A stretch of DNA of 64,000 nt from Deltaproteobacteria bacterium (GCA_020632715.1 JACKFA010000003.1:434001-498000), one strand, 5' to 3'. Shown: positions 19,692 to 28,531, counted from the first letter of the stretch. Numbers and translations: made by a program. The notes: generated from the letters alone by a model not told the origin.

Positions 19692-19708
19692 ATGACGCGC
19701 CGTGTCAT
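19692..19708. promoter_or_regulatory. 17-bp dyad upstream of glnA, copy 2
   Basis: ATGACGCGCCGTGTCAT, extended by one further C/G pair at 19691 and 19709. It matches copy 1 at 13 of 17 positions, with every difference a transition. It lies about 70 bases before the glnA start, where a repressor or activator site would be expected. Confidence 0.45.
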
Positions 19709-19779
19709 GAACGAGGGCTTGGATCCGGGCCGGGAACGTGCAACCTCGTCAGAGAACTTGCGACCGCATGGAGGCCCCC

Positions 19780-21219
19780 GTGACTTCGACCGTCCTTCGC
19801 GAATTCCTCGAGCTCCCCTACGACGCCCTCGAGGAGATGAACCTCGCCACGAAGCAGGCCCGGCTCGACCGGACCCCCGCCGACCAGCTGCGCGAGGACC
19901 GCCTCAAGTACCTGACGGATCAGAAGGGCATCAAGGCCGTGACGGTCTGCTTCACGGACCTCGAGGGCCGGCTCCACATGCTGGACTACGACAAGAAGTT
20001 CCTGCTGAAGAGCCTCGACAACCTCACCTTCGACGGCAGCTCCGTGCGCGGCTTCTCGGCGCAGCACGAGTCGGACCTCCGCCTCGTCATCGACTGGGCC
20101 GCCTTCTACCTGCTCCCGTCCGACATCTTCGGCTCGGGCAAGGCCCTCGTCTTCTCGCAGGTGATGGGCCGCGACGGCACGCCGTACTCGGCCGACCTCC
20201 GCGCGCGCCTCAAGCTCTTCACCGAGGACCTCTACGAGAAGCAGAGCCTCGTCTGCAACGTCGCCCCCGAGATCGAGGGCTTCCTCTTCAAGGGCCGCGA
20301 CGCCGAGCGCTACTACTTCGAGAACGGCAAGTTCGAGTACGTCTCGACGGGCGGCTACTACCACTCGCTCCCGGGCGACGCGCTCCGCCTCTTCATCGAC
20401 ACCGCCGCCGAGGTGCAGCGGGCGATGGGCTTCCAGAACGAGAAGGATCATCCCGAGGTCGCGCCGAGCCAGTTCGAGATGAACTTCTCGTACTCCGAGG
20501 TGCTCATCACGGCCGATCAGGTCCAGCTCTACAAGCTCCTCTGCCGCCAGGTCGCCGCGAAGTACGACATGACCGCGTCGTTCCTGCCGAAGCCGGTCAC
20601 GGGCGTGAACGGCAACGGCATGCACACGAACATGTCGTTCTCGAAGGGCGGCAAGAACCTCTACTGGGACGCGAGCGGCCCCGAGCAGCTGTCCGAGACC
20701 GGCTGGGGCGCCATCAGCAACATCCTGCAGCAGGCCGACGGCCTCTGCCTCGTGCTGAACCCGTCGGTGAACGCCTACCGCCGGCTCGACCCGCACTACG
20801 AGGCGCCGAACCAGATCAAGGCCTCCGCGAACGACCGCGGCTCGATGGTGCGCATCCCGACCGGCAACGAGCGCAGCAAGCGCATCGAGGTCCGCTCGGT
20901 GGCGCCCGACGCGAACCCGTACATGGTGTTCTACTCGGTCATGCGCGCGGCGCTCGAGGGCAAGGGCGGCGCGATGTCGGTGGCGCAGGCGCGCGAGGGC
21001 GCGCGGACGCTCCCGGACAACATCTACACCGCCATCGACGACTTCCGGTCGAGCGAGTTCATGGCCGACATCCTCGGCGAGGACGTGCTCGCGAAGTTCG
21101 CCGATCTCAAGGAGGCCTCGGCGAACCGCTGCCCGCGGGCGCTCGGCTCGCAGATCAAGGTGCCGGAGATCCAGTTCCACCACGAGGTCACGAACCAGTG
21201 GCTCTGGAACCAGTTCTAG
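19780..21219 (+). CDS. glnA: Glutamine synthetase (type I)
   Basis: 479 residues from the GTG at 19780, which follows GGAGG by five bases; an ATG at 19768 would add four residues but overlaps that ribosome-binding site. GS motifs: FDGSSVRGF, EIEGFLF, the ammonia/glutamate region NGNGMHTNMSF, NPSVNAYRRL and RGSMVRIP. It makes glutamine from glutamate, ammonia and ATP. The C terminus lacks the NLYDLP adenylylation motif of enterobacterial GlnA, so control by GlnE-type adenylylation is doubtful. Two 17-bp dyads upstream and a strong hairpin downstream suggest a monocistronic, regulated unit. Confidence 0.95.
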   Translation: MTSTVLREFLELPYDALEEMNLATKQARLDRTPADQLREDRLKYLTDQKGIKAVTVCFTDLEGRLHMLDYDKKFLLKSLDNLTFDGSSVRGFSAQHESDLRLVIDWAAFYLLPSDIFGSGKALVFSQVMGRDGTPYSADLRARLKLFTEDLYEKQSLVCNVAPEIEGFLFKGRDAERYYFENGKFEYVSTGGYYHSLPGDALRLFIDTAAEVQRAMGFQNEKDHPEVAPSQFEMNFSYSEVLITADQVQLYKLLCRQVAAKYDMTASFLPKPVTGVNGNGMHTNMSFSKGGKNLYWDASGPEQLSETGWGAISNILQQADGLCLVLNPSVNAYRRLDPHYEAPNQIKASANDRGSMVRIPTGNERSKRIEVRSVAPDANPYMVFYSVMRAALEGKGGAMSVAQAREGARTLPDNIYTAIDDFRSSEFMADILGEDVLAKFADLKEASANRCPRALGSQIKVPEIQFHHEVTNQWLWNQF

Positions 21220-21247
21220 CCTGCTAGCGGACACGATCGCGTGACGC

Positions 21248-21293
21248 GCGACGCCACCCCTGCCTCGGCGCTCCGAGGCGCGGGTGGCGTCGC
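21248..21293 (+). terminator. Strong hairpin after glnA
   Basis: A 12-bp outer stem (21248-21259 with 21282-21293), a 2+2 internal loop, a 7-bp inner stem and the tetraloop CGCT, followed by CGTCTCT. It lies 28 bases after the glnA stop and is a convincing intrinsic terminator. Confidence 0.7.
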
Positions 21294-21326
21294 CGTCTCT
21301 GCCGCGCGTTCGTGGGAGTGACCGTC

Positions 21327-22112
21327 ATGGGACAGAAGACAGACCTCGGCCACGTCGCCATCACCGGCGCCTCGAGCGGGATCGGCGAGGCGTGCGCGCG
21401 CGACTTCGCCGCCCACGGCGCGCGCCTCTCGCTCGTCGCGCGGCGCAAGCCCCTCCTCGACGCGCTCGCCGCGTCGCTCCCGGGCGGCGCGACCGCCATC
21501 GAGGCGGATCTCCTCGACCTCGACCACGCGTGCGACTGGATCGACGCCGCCGAGGCGGCGAACGGGCCCATCGACGTGGCCGTCCTGAACGCCGGCATGC
21601 AGTACGTCGAGCCGGCCGAGGGCGTCGGCGCCGAGCGCGCGAAGCGGCTCCAGGCGCTGAACTTCGACGGCCCGATGCGGCAGGCCGAGCGCCTCCTCCC
21701 GGGGATGCGCGAGCGCGGGCGCGGCACGATCGTCGTGGTCGCGAGCCTCGCGGCCATCGTGCACACCCCGTACATGGCGCACTACAACGCCTCGAAGGCC
21801 GCGCTCGCCGCGTACTTCGAGACGCTCGGCGTCGAGCTCGCCGGCACGGGCGTCCACGTCGTGGTCGTCTACCCCGGCCCGGTCACGACACCGCTCGAGA
21901 AGGCCGCGCGCGACAAGCTCCGCGGCGGTGGGCGCTTCGACGTCGCAGACCAGGTCCCGACGGGCACGCCCGAGCGCCTCGCTGCGCTCGTGCGGGCCGC
22001 CATCGTCAAGCGAAAGGGGCGCGTCGTGTACCCGAAGGCGTACGAGGTGGCGCGCCACCTGCGCGTCGTGAGCCAGTGGATGACCAACCGCCTCACGCCG
22101 AAGCCGCGCTGA
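21327..22112 (+). CDS. Short-chain dehydrogenase/reductase
   Basis: 261 residues from the ATG at 21327; an in-frame GTG at 21312 would add five. The SDR motifs are TGASSGIG for the cofactor, NAGMQYVEP, the Ser of VVASLAAIVHTP, and YNASKAALAAY for Tyr/Lys. The NTP(Y)-type end (KRKGRVVYPKAYEVARHLR) resembles the YqjQ/DltE-like SDR group. Substrate unknown. The downstream methyltransferase gene overlaps its end by 37 bases, which suggests coexpression. Confidence 0.93.
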   Translation: MGQKTDLGHVAITGASSGIGEACARDFAAHGARLSLVARRKPLLDALAASLPGGATAIEADLLDLDHACDWIDAAEAANGPIDVAVLNAGMQYVEPAEGVGAERAKRLQALNFDGPMRQAERLLPGMRERGRGTIVVVASLAAIVHTPYMAHYNASKAALAAYFETLGVELAGTGVHVVVVYPGPVTTPLEKAARDKLRGGGRFDVADQVPTGTPERLAALVRAAIVKRKGRVVYPKAYEVARHLRVVSQWMTNRLTPKPR

Positions 22113-23413
22113 GCGGCGCCGTCACCGGGACAGGGGGCGAGGGCGCCGGCGGGGGCGCGGTCCTCGCGGGGGGCGAGCCCGCGGACGCGCGGTTCGACGC
22201 GCTGACGGCGCTGCTCGGCGCCCACCGCGACGTCTGGGAGCCGCGGCCCTTCGCGAGCGCGCGGCCCGGGTGGGCCGAGGCGCACCCGGAGGTGGCGCGC
22301 TGGCTCCTCGCGCTCGACGACGCCGCGGTGACGCGCCTCGAGGAGGCCCCGGCGGCCGCGTTCACGGACGCCCCGGCGACGCTCCGCGGGTGGGCCGAGG
22401 CGGCGAGCGCGCTCGCGGCGGTGCCGTCGGTCGCGGCGACGCCGCTTGGACGTCTCGACGATCCGCGGGTGCCGTGGCGGATCCCGGGGCGGAAGTGGCG
22501 TCAGATCCAGGCCTTCGCGGCGGCGGCGGGCGAGGGCGGCGACCCCGCCGAGGTCGTCGACTGGTGCGCCGGCAAGGGGCACCTCGGGCGCACGCTCGGC
22601 GCGGTCCGGGGCGCCGCCGTGACGCTCGTCGAGCACGACGCGCGGCTCCGGCGCGAGGCGCTCGAGCTCGCGGCCCAGGTCGGCGTCGACGCGCGCTTCG
22701 CCACGGCCGACGCCCACGGCGCCGAGGCGCGCGCCGAGCTCGGCCCGGGCGTGACGGCCGTGGCCCTCCACGCCTGCGGCGGGCTCCTCGTCTCGCTCCT
22801 CCGCGGGGCGGTCGCCGTGGGGGTGCCGCAGGTCCACGCCGCGCCCTGCTGCTATCACCGCGCGCACGTCGACGGGCGCGGCACCGTGCCCGTCTCCGCC
22901 GCCGGGCGCGCGGCGGGGCTCGCGCTCACGCACTCGGCGCTCCGGCTCGCCACGGCGGACGAGGTCGTCGCGCCGGGGCGCCTCCGGCGCGGGCGGCGGC
23001 GCGAGAACGCCTGGCGCCTCGGGCTCGACGAGCTCCTCCGCGAGGCCTCGGGGGTCGACGTCTACACCCCGCTCGGGACGCTGCCGGTCGAGCTCGTGAA
23101 GCGGCCGTTCGCGGCCTTCTGCGAGGAGGCCGCCGCGATCCGGGGGCTCGCGCTCCCGGCGTCGTGGGACCCAGGCCGCGCCGAGCGTGTCGGCTGGCAG
23201 CGAGCGCAGGAAGCGCGCGCGCTCGGCCTCGTCCGCGGCCTCTTCCGGGGGGCGCTCGAGCTCTGGCTCGCGCTTGACCGGGCCCTCTTCCTCGCGGAGG
23301 CTCGCTATCGGGTCCGGATCGGGCGGTTCTGCGCGCGCGAGGTCACGCCGCGAAACCTCCTCATCTCGGCGACGCGACGCGACGACCTCGGAGACGGAGA
23401 GGACACGGCATGA
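22076..23413 (+). CDS. SAM-dependent methyltransferase, METTL25/GSTCD-like (Methyltransf_32)
   Basis: About 445 residues. The start is uncertain; the GTG at 22076 is the first usable codon ahead of the conserved region and overlaps the SDR gene. The SAM-binding loop is EVVDWCAGKGHLGRTL and the second family motif is ALHACGGLLVSLL, followed by AAPCCYHR. This combination is characteristic of the METTL25/RRNAD1/GSTCD group. That group is thought to act on protein or RNA substrates; the bacterial target is unknown. Its stop overlaps the next start (ATGA). Confidence 0.82.
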   Translation: MDDQPPHAEAALSGAVTGTGGEGAGGGAVLAGGEPADARFDALTALLGAHRDVWEPRPFASARPGWAEAHPEVARWLLALDDAAVTRLEEAPAAAFTDAPATLRGWAEAASALAAVPSVAATPLGRLDDPRVPWRIPGRKWRQIQAFAAAAGEGGDPAEVVDWCAGKGHLGRTLGAVRGAAVTLVEHDARLRREALELAAQVGVDARFATADAHGAEARAELGPGVTAVALHACGGLLVSLLRGAVAVGVPQVHAAPCCYHRAHVDGRGTVPVSAAGRAAGLALTHSALRLATADEVVAPGRLRRGRRRENAWRLGLDELLREASGVDVYTPLGTLPVELVKRPFAAFCEEAAAIRGLALPASWDPGRAERVGWQRAQEARALGLVRGLFRGALELWLALDRALFLAEARYRVRIGRFCAREVTPRNLLISATRRDDLGDGEDTA

Positions 23414-24801
23414 GCACACGATGGCGGCGGCTCTCTCCTGCGCTCGGCGCGCTCGCGCTCACCGTCGCCCTCGCGACGGGCTGCGGTGACGACGGCGGGA
23501 GCGGCGGCGGCGCGGACACGCTCGACACGTCCCTCGCGGACACGGCCGTCGCGGACACGGCCGTCGCGGACACGGCCGTCGCGGACACGGCCGTCGCGGA
23601 CACGGCCGTCGCGGACACGGAGGTCGCGGACACGCGCGACGTCTTCGTCGCGGACACGACGCCGCCGACGGAAGCGGAGTGCTCGCCCACGGCGCAGCCG
23701 GAGACCCTCGCCGGCAAGAGCTGGACGCTCCGCGCCTTCGATCCGCGCTGCGCGGACCCGACCATCACGAACTGCACGCTCGACGGCGTCTGCCTGAAGG
23801 AGCAGAAGGACAACCTCGTGGTCGTGCCGGACGCCATCACGCGCCCCGAGCTCTGGATCCACCTCGGCGGGAGCGGCGGGAAGCCCACGAACGCGAAGAA
23901 CATCCTGCGCGCCGCGGCCTACTCGGGCTACCGCGCGCTCGGGCTCGCCTACATGAACGAGCCGAGCGTCGCCGACCGCTGCAACGACCCGGTGACGGGC
24001 GTCGACTACGACGTCACCTGCTCGGAGAAGACGCGCCTCGAGGTCATCACCGGCGAGGACGTCTCCCCGTGGCTCGAGATCGGCGCGAGCGACGGCCTGA
24101 TCTCGCGCCTCGAGCACGCGCTCGCCTGGCTCGACGACCGCGACCCGAGCGGCGGCTGGGACGCCTACCGCGACGGCGAGGGGCACGTCCGCTGGGACCG
24201 CATCGCCATGTCGGGCTTCTCGCAGGGCGGCGGCAACGTCGGCCTCATCTCGCGCGACCACCCCCTCCGGCGCGCCTTCTTCCTCTCGAAGGGGGCCGGG
24301 AGCGTGAAGACCCTCGCGGGCGACTGCGCGAGCGACGGCTCCTGCGCCGACGACGGCGCCCTCTGCTGCGATCTCTCGGGCGACCCCGAGTGCGACGAGC
24401 CGCCGGCGAGCGGCGGGAAGTGCGTCCACTTCGAGCTCGCGCCCTGGGTGCACACGGGGGCCGGCGGCGAGGGCACGGCCGCCGATCGCGCGACCCCGGC
24501 CGCCCGCCTCTACGGCCTCGTGAACGTGAACGAGACGGCGTGGACCTACAGCCCCGACGTCTTCGCGGCGTGGGGCATGGACGCCTGGGGTGACTTCATC
24601 TCCGCCGATCCGGGCGGCGAGGGGCCGCCGTTCTCGGGCACCCACCAGCTCTCGAGCGCGCTCGAGCCGTGCAACGGCGGGAGCTTCCACCAGTCGATGG
24701 GGGCCGACGCCATCCAGCCGAAGATCGGCGGCTGCGACGGCCAGAAGCCGGCGATGTGGGACGCCTGGCTCTACATGATGAGCCACGAGGAGGCCGAGTG
24801 A
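23410..24801 (+). CDS. DT-linker lipoprotein with alpha/beta-hydrolase-like domain
   Basis: 463 residues. The signal peptide ends in lipobox ALATGC. The linker is a run of ADTAV repeats encoded by five identical 15-bp DNA copies. The catalytic part has the nucleophile elbow SGFSQGGGN (GxSxG, Ser near residue 274), preceded by ALAWLDDRDPSGGW and a helical region, and a His-containing region HQSMGADAI near the end. Cysteine pairs (CADDGALCC) suggest disulfides. An extracellular esterase or peptidase is likely; the substrate is unknown. Coupled on both sides (ATGA and GTGA), so part of a four-gene unit from the methyltransferase to the GMC oxidoreductase. Confidence 0.85.
   Translation: MSTRWRRLSPALGALALTVALATGCGDDGGSGGGADTLDTSLADTAVADTAVADTAVADTAVADTAVADTEVADTRDVFVADTTPPTEAECSPTAQPETLAGKSWTLRAFDPRCADPTITNCTLDGVCLKEQKDNLVVVPDAITRPELWIHLGGSGGKPTNAKNILRAAAYSGYRALGLAYMNEPSVADRCNDPVTGVDYDVTCSEKTRLEVITGEDVSPWLEIGASDGLISRLEHALAWLDDRDPSGGWDAYRDGEGHVRWDRIAMSGFSQGGGNVGLISRDHPLRRAFFLSKGAGSVKTLAGDCASDGSCADDGALCCDLSGDPECDEPPASGGKCVHFELAPWVHTGAGGEGTAADRATPAARLYGLVNVNETAWTYSPDVFAAWGMDAWGDFISADPGGEGPPFSGTHQLSSALEPCNGGSFHQSMGADAIQPKIGGCDGQKPAMWDAWLYMMSHEEAE
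23536..23610 (+). repeat. 15-bp minisatellite, five perfect copies
   Basis: GCGGACACGGCCGTC is repeated five times head to tail without a mismatch, followed by one degenerate copy. It encodes the ADTAV linker of the lipoprotein. Perfect identity at the DNA level means recent expansion or gene conversion. Confidence 0.95.
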
Positions 24802-25295
24802 CGGCGAGCGCGGCGCGCCCTCGGCGCGCGACGGGGCCCGCGCACTGGTTCGCCGATCCGCGCTCGCTCGCGCGCGCCGCGCGGCTCCCGGCGGCCGCGC
24901 CGCGCGATCTTCTCGGTCGCGCCGCGTTCGCCGCGGCCGAGGCCCTGTTCGCGACCGACGCCGGGCCGCCGCCCGCCGAGCGCCTCGTCTGGCTCGTGAC
25001 GGAGCTCCGTGCGCACCTCGGGCCGATCGGCCTGCGCTCGCGCGCGGTCGTCCTCGCGTCGCTCGCGGCGGCGACGGTCCTCGCGCCGTGGCTCGCCGGG
25101 CGGGTCGGCCCGCTCGAGCGCCTGCCGGTGAGCGAGCGCGTGGCCGCCCTCGAGCGGCTCGAGCGCTCGCCGCTCGGGCTCTCGGTGTTCGCGCTGAAGG
25201 CGACGCTCGCGATCCTCTACTTCGAGCACCCCGACGCGGCCGCGGAGATCGGCTTCGACGGGCGCGGCCTCGGCCGCCGCGGCGCGGGCGCGTGA
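24798..25295 (+). CDS. Small partner protein of a GMC oxidoreductase
   Basis: 165 residues, with GTG overlapping the preceding stop and its own stop overlapping the next start. It has no signal peptide. Its C-terminal half (SERVAALERLERSPLG, FALKATLAILYFEHPD and EIGFDG) resembles the helical N-terminal region that precedes the FAD domain in long-chain alcohol oxidases. Here that region is a separate gene directly before a GMC oxidoreductase lacking it. I infer a subunit or membrane-associating partner. Similarity is judged by eye. Confidence 0.6.
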   Translation: MTASAARPRRATGPAHWFADPRSLARAARLPAAAPRDLLGRAAFAAAEALFATDAGPPPAERLVWLVTELRAHLGPIGLRSRAVVLASLAAATVLAPWLAGRVGPLERLPVSERVAALERLERSPLGLSVFALKATLAILYFEHPDAAAEIGFDGRGLGRRGAGA

Positions 25296-26803
25296 CGGCG
25301 CGTCGCGGCGAGATCGTCGTCGGGAGGCACGTCCGCGGGCGCGTGACGCTCGACGCGGACGTCGTGATCGTGGGCTCGGGCGCCGGCGGCGCCACGGTGG
25401 CCGACGCGCTGACCCGCGCCGGGAAGCGGGTCGTCGTCCTCGAGGAGGGGCCGTACGTCCCGCCGGAGGCGCACGCGGCCATGCGCCCGAGCGAGTCCCT
25501 GCGGCACGTCTGGCGGGACGGCGGCATGACGTTCGCCGTCGGCCTCGGCGACTCCCCGTTCGTCAACGTCACGATGGGCCGCGGGGTCGGCGGATCCTCG
25601 GCCGTGACCGGGGGTGTGTGCTTTCGCACGCCCGGCGAGGTGCTCGACGACTGGTCGCGGCGCCTCGGGCTCGAGGAGCTCTCGGAGGAGGGCCTCGCGC
25701 CGCACTTCGACGCGGTCGAGCGCATGATCCACGTCGAGACCGTGCCGCCCGAGATGCGCTCGGGCTCGACCGTCCGCTTCGGCGAGGGGCTCCGCGCGCT
25801 GACGGGGCGCGAGCTCCTGCCCATCCGCCGCAACACGCGCGGGTGCGAGGGGGAGGGCGTCTGCAACTTCGGCTGCCCGCACGGCCACAAGCTCTCGGTC
25901 GACCGCGCGCTCCTGCCGGGCGCGGTCGCGCGGGGCGCCGTGCTCGTCAGCGACTGCCTCGTCGACCGCGTGCTCTTCCGCGGGCGGCGCGCGGTGGGCG
26001 TCCGCGGGCACCTCGCGGGCGGCGGGCGGCGCCGGGTCACGGTGCGCGCGGGGCGGGTCGTCGTCGCCACGGGTGCCTGGCACGGGCCGCTCCTCCTCGG
26101 GCGGAGCGGGATCCGCCACCGGATGCTCGGGAAGAAGCTCACGCTCCACCCGTCGTTCCGCGTGGCGGCGCGCTTCGACGAGCCGGTGCGCGGCTGGGCG
26201 GGCGCCCTCCAGAGCGCCTGGAGCGACGCGTTCATGCGCGAGGGGATCACGCTCATCAGCGTGTTCGTGCCGCCGGCGGTGGTCGCGGCGGCGATCCCGG
26301 GCGTCGGCCCCGAGCACGCGCGGCGCGCGGCGGACATCGACCACGTCGCGATGTTCGGCGCGCTCGTCCACGACGAGGGCGGCGGGCGCGTCCGGCGCGG
26401 GCTCGGGCGCGAGCCGCTCGTGACGTTCCGGATGGGGCGCGGCGAGCGCGCCGCGATGCCCCGCGCCGTCCGGATCGCGGCCGAGATCTTCTTCGCGGCG
26501 GGCGCGCGTGAGGCCTACCTGCCGGTCATCGGCCTGCCGCCGGTGCGGCCGGGGGAGCTCGCCGGGCTCCGCCTCGAGAGCCTCCCGGGGCGGGCCTTCG
26601 AGTGCACCTCGCAGCACCCGCTCGGGACCGCGACGATGGGCGTCGATCCGCGCACCTCGGTCGTGGACCCCGACGGGCGCGTCCGCGACGTCGACGGGCT
26701 CTGGGTCGCCGACGGCGCCATCGTCCCGACGAGCCTCGGCGTGAACCCGCAGCTCACCGTGATGGCGATGGCGCTCCGCGTCGCCTCGAAGATGCTCGGC
26801 TAG
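25292..26803 (+). CDS. GMC-family FAD-dependent oxidoreductase
   Basis: 503 residues. The dinucleotide fold is ADVVIVGSGAGGATVADAL and the GMC signature is MGRGVGGSSAVTGGVCF. A cysteine-rich loop (CEGEGVCNFGCPHGHK) is of the kind seen in long-chain alcohol and cholesterol oxidase relatives. The active-site region is CTSQHPLGTATMG, and the end GVNPQLTVMAMALR closes the FAD domain. It probably oxidises a lipophilic alcohol. The GTG start overlaps the preceding gene. Its TAG shares the palindrome CTAG with the stop of the convergent TOPRIM gene. Confidence 0.92.
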   Translation: MTARRGEIVVGRHVRGRVTLDADVVIVGSGAGGATVADALTRAGKRVVVLEEGPYVPPEAHAAMRPSESLRHVWRDGGMTFAVGLGDSPFVNVTMGRGVGGSSAVTGGVCFRTPGEVLDDWSRRLGLEELSEEGLAPHFDAVERMIHVETVPPEMRSGSTVRFGEGLRALTGRELLPIRRNTRGCEGEGVCNFGCPHGHKLSVDRALLPGAVARGAVLVSDCLVDRVLFRGRRAVGVRGHLAGGGRRRVTVRAGRVVVATGAWHGPLLLGRSGIRHRMLGKKLTLHPSFRVAARFDEPVRGWAGALQSAWSDAFMREGITLISVFVPPAVVAAAIPGVGPEHARRAADIDHVAMFGALVHDEGGGRVRRGLGREPLVTFRMGRGERAAMPRAVRIAAEIFFAAGAREAYLPVIGLPPVRPGELAGLRLESLPGRAFECTSQHPLGTATMGVDPRTSVVDPDGRVRDVDGLWVADGAIVPTSLGVNPQLTVMAMALRVASKMLG

Positions 26804-27462
26804 CCGATCCCTACGGCCGCGAGCGCCGCGTCGAGCGGCGCCGGCACGCGATCGTCGGGCAGAGCCTCCACGAGGAGCCGCGCGTAGCGCAGGTTCCGGG
26901 CGGCGCTGCTCCGGAGGAAGCGGTGGAGCTGCGCCTCGATGGGCCGCTCGCGCCAGACGGCCTGCTTCCCGAACGTGGCGAAGGCTCGATCGTCGTCGTG
27001 CGCCGCGAGCAGCGCGAAGACGCCGCCGACGCCGAGCGCGCGGATGAGCTCGCTCTCGAGGTCTGCGTCGCACACGAAGAAGCCGCGCGCGGCCATCTCC
27101 GCGCGGCTGCCCACCGGGCCGAGCCCGGCGGCGGTCAGCGCCCGCTCGAAGACCGGCGCCTCCGCCGCGTCGCAGAGGCCCGCGATCACCGGCCGCGACG
27201 TCCGCGCGAGGAGCGGCGCGAGGTGGTTCGCGATCGCCGTCACGCCGCCCATCGGCAGGATCACGACGCGCTCGCCGTCGAGATCGCGCCCTCGCCGCGC
27301 CGCGAGCGCGGCGAGCGCGACGCGGTCCGAGATCCCCTCCACGAGGACGACGCCGGCTGCCCCGTCGACGCGCGCCACGGCCTTGCGCGTCGCCTCGAGG
27401 GCCGCGCCCGGGCCGTTCACGCGACCAGGCCGCGGTGGGTTCTGCTGGCGCTCGCTCGTCAT
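26800..27462 (-). CDS. Stand-alone TOPRIM-domain protein (OLD-like)
   Basis: 220 residues. The TOPRIM motif VVLVEGISDRVALAAL carries the conserved Glu, followed by RVVILPMGGVTAI, the acidic motif GLCDAAE, and FVCDADLESELIRALG. These match the TOPRIM region of OLD-type endonucleases, where DADLExELIRALG is characteristic. The ATPase domain normally fused upstream is absent. It may act as a metal-dependent nuclease or with a separate ATPase; none is adjacent. No sign of a defence-island context is visible apart from the domain itself. Confidence 0.83.
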   Translation of the reverse strand: MTSERQQNPPRPGRVNGPGAALEATRKAVARVDGAAGVVLVEGISDRVALAALAARRGRDLDGERVVILPMGGVTAIANHLAPLLARTSRPVIAGLCDAAEAPVFERALTAAGLGPVGSRAEMAARGFFVCDADLESELIRALGVGGVFALLAAHDDDRAFATFGKQAVWRERPIEAQLHRFLRSSAARNLRYARLLVEALPDDRVPAPLDAALAAVGIG

Positions 27463-27505
27463 GGCCCGAGCATCGCACGAGACGCGCGCGGCGCTCCGCC
27501 CCCGG

Positions 27506-28531
27506 CTACTCGGAGAGCGACAGCGGCCCGCCGTTCGAGCGCGTCGCGGTGAGCGGGATCCGGTACGCCGCGTTCGACGCCGTCCCGGCCCGGATCCGCG
27601 TCACGCCCAGCGCCATCAGCGGCGGGCTCGGCAGGTTCGCGGCCTCGACGAGCGCGGCGCTCGGGATCGTCACCGTCCCCTCGTCGCCCGTGAGGTCGCA
27701 GATGACCGCCTTCCCGGCGATCGCCTCGCCGGTCGGCCCGAGCGGGTTCAGCGACACGACGACCTGCTGCCCGGTCCCCTTGTTCCACGTCACCGTGAGC
27801 GGCACCTGCGGGTTCGCCTTCCGGCCGAGCCCGGTCGCGGGGAGCGAGATCGTGACCGGCTCCGGCATCTGGAGCACCCCGCTGAACGCGGCCACGTCGG
27901 CGCCGCCGGCCCCGCTCACCGAGACGATCGCGCCCCCGCCGGGCAGGAGGCTCTCCTGGTCGTCCGGCAGGCTCGACGTGTACTTCGTCCCGGCCGCCCC
28001 GTCGGGCGACGGCGAGAGCGTCACCCCGGGGTTCGTGCCCGTGACCGTGATGGCGCCCCCGTCGAGCCCGTAGCGCACGGTCTCGGCGGCGTTCGGATCG
28101 ACGTGCGCGACGCGGCACGGCGGGTAGCTCGTGCCGCTCGTGTCGGGCGGCACCGGGACGCGCGTCAGGCGCGCGGCGGCGAACGCGACGTTCAGCCCGG
28201 GCGCGTCGATCTCGCCGAGGAGGACGCCCACGCCGAGCTCGGTGGGGCCGGTGTCGCCCGGGGGCGTCGTGTCCGCGGTGTCGGCGACGACGGTGTCCGT
28301 CGGCGCGCCGGTGTCGACCGGCGCCGTGTCGGCGGTCTCCGTGTCGCCCGCGGTGGTCGTCGTGGTGTCGCCCGCGACAGCGTCGGCGGCGTCGCCCGCG
28401 AGCGTGTCGCCGGTCGGGACGAGGCCGCTCGAGCCGCCCGGATCGCCGCACGCGGTGAGGAGGAGCGCTGCGACCGCGGTGAGGGCGGCGACGGCGGCGC
28501 GGGAGAGGGCGGGCGCGGTGACGGTCGTCAT
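27506..28531 (-). CDS. DT-linker lipoprotein of unknown function
   Basis: 341 residues. The signal is ALTAVAALLLTAC, and the linker is rich in GDT/ADT (AGDTETADTAPVDTGAP). The mature domain is Gly/Val/Pro rich, predicted beta, with segments such as LNVAFAAARLTRVPVPPD and PQVPLTVTWNKGTGQQVV. No cysteines are clustered and no catalytic motif is visible, so an adhesive or structural beta-sandwich is a reasonable guess. Starts at the ATG at 28531. The 291 bases upstream separate it from the divergent rimI unit. Confidence 0.78.
   Translation of the reverse strand: MTTVTAPALSRAAVAALTAVAALLLTACGDPGGSSGLVPTGDTLAGDAADAVAGDTTTTTAGDTETADTAPVDTGAPTDTVVADTADTTPPGDTGPTELGVGVLLGEIDAPGLNVAFAAARLTRVPVPPDTSGTSYPPCRVAHVDPNAAETVRYGLDGGAITVTGTNPGVTLSPSPDGAAGTKYTSSLPDDQESLLPGGGAIVSVSGAGGADVAAFSGVLQMPEPVTISLPATGLGRKANPQVPLTVTWNKGTGQQVVVSLNPLGPTGEAIAGKAVICDLTGDEGTVTIPSAALVEAANLPSPPLMALGVTRIRAGTASNAAYRIPLTATRSNGGPLSLSE

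Noticed and set aside
19720..19745. Sigma-54 promoter before glnA
   Set aside because: GGGCCGGGAACGTGCA has the GG-N10-GC spacing but four mismatches to the consensus, too weak to report as a feature.
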